Origin: JAQBGV01 sp032128395
GTDB taxonomy: Bacteria; Planctomycetota; UBA8108; UBA1146
Length of the DNA stretch: 41,279 nt
Reading direction: 5' to 3'
Assembly (NCBI GenBank): GCA_032128395.1
Contig: JAQBGV010000110.1
Location: forward strand, 1-41,279
The notes under the pieces were generated by a model. That model searched no databases and had not been told where the DNA came from. It saw only the letters and a list, made by a program, of their open reading frames with translations. The first letter of the stretch is position 1, and each line of letters starts with the position of its first letter. Made by a program: the position numbers and the translations under genes. Below, one piece after another: positions 41,224 through 41,279 of this stretch.

Positions 41224-41279
41224 ATGACCAGTCCCTCGACATCGGCTCAAGCTACCACGACGGTTCCGGTGCTGTACAT
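41224..41279 (+). CDS. Start of an IS110-like transposase (cut by window end)
   Basis: ATG 41224 is preceded by AAAGGGAG with about 6 bases of spacing. Only 18 full codons are visible (MTSPSTSAQA...VPVLY). The VPVLY ending is where I recall IS110-family recombinases begin their conserved part (VLYxAxELSxxxWKL). With so few residues the family is an inference, supported by the structured non-coding DNA directly upstream. Confidence 0.5.
   Translation, partial: MTSPSTSAQATTTVPVLY

Overview
The window is high-GC bacterial DNA that most resembles a planctomycete or a close relative. The main evidence is two very large secreted proteins carrying the dockerin-like GDVNGD...DAADANDDG...LAYLFQGG module typical of that phylum, a membrane-fused spermidine-synthase-like protein, and a divergent MnmE. 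This placement is an inference; no rRNA or other strong phylogenetic marker is present. No tRNA, rRNA or CRISPR array was found.

Left part (1-5509): the 3' part of an IS91-family (HUH, YxxxY) transposase is followed by a complete small integron. A tyrosine recombinase of the IntI type (4421-5509, + strand) has an attI region just upstream of its start. To its left lies a run of about five gene cassettes whose genes all read leftward (- strand), away from intI, the standard layout. At least four attC sites can be delimited by RYYYAAC/GTTRRRY ends. Cassette products are a DUF6714-like protein, an HNH nuclease with a homing-endonuclease-associated repeat, a membrane-anchored unknown, and a small conserved hypothetical. 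The first cassette has no convincing gene. A 30-codon ORF overlaps attI and ends 3 bases before the cassette junction.

Middle part (5510-24442): a leftward operon encodes an aldehyde dehydrogenase, a RidA-family deaminase resembling 2-aminomuconate deaminase, and a membrane-anchored carboxypeptidase-regulatory-repeat protein. The first two look like consecutive steps of aminomuconate (kynurenine) degradation. Divergently, a 1936-residue secreted YD/RHS-repeat protein has an N-terminal dockerin-like module. Its C-terminus carries three tandem copies of a motif resembling the conserved core of phage T4 gp19-type tail-tube proteins. Next come a fused membrane/spermidine-synthase-like protein and a 1694-residue lipoprotein with Ig-like, FG-GAP, cohesin-like, Fn3-like, TIG and dockerin-like modules.

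Housekeeping part (24586-33983): radC, a metallophosphoesterase, yidC, mnmE, nrdR and smc. The phosphoesterase, yidC and mnmE are tightly packed and probably form one operon.

Right part (34062-41279): a lower-GC outer-membrane-barrel-like gene on the - strand, then a 665-residue pentapeptide-repeat protein. A three-gene signalling operon follows: a degenerate enhancer-binding-protein-like AAA+ protein lacking GAFTGA and HTH, a receiver/HD-GYP response regulator, and a sigma-54 activator with a degenerate receiver. A strong hairpin follows that operon. The window ends in the left non-coding end and first codons of an element that looks like IS110, whose upstream region folds into a long stem-loop at the place where bridge RNAs are encoded.
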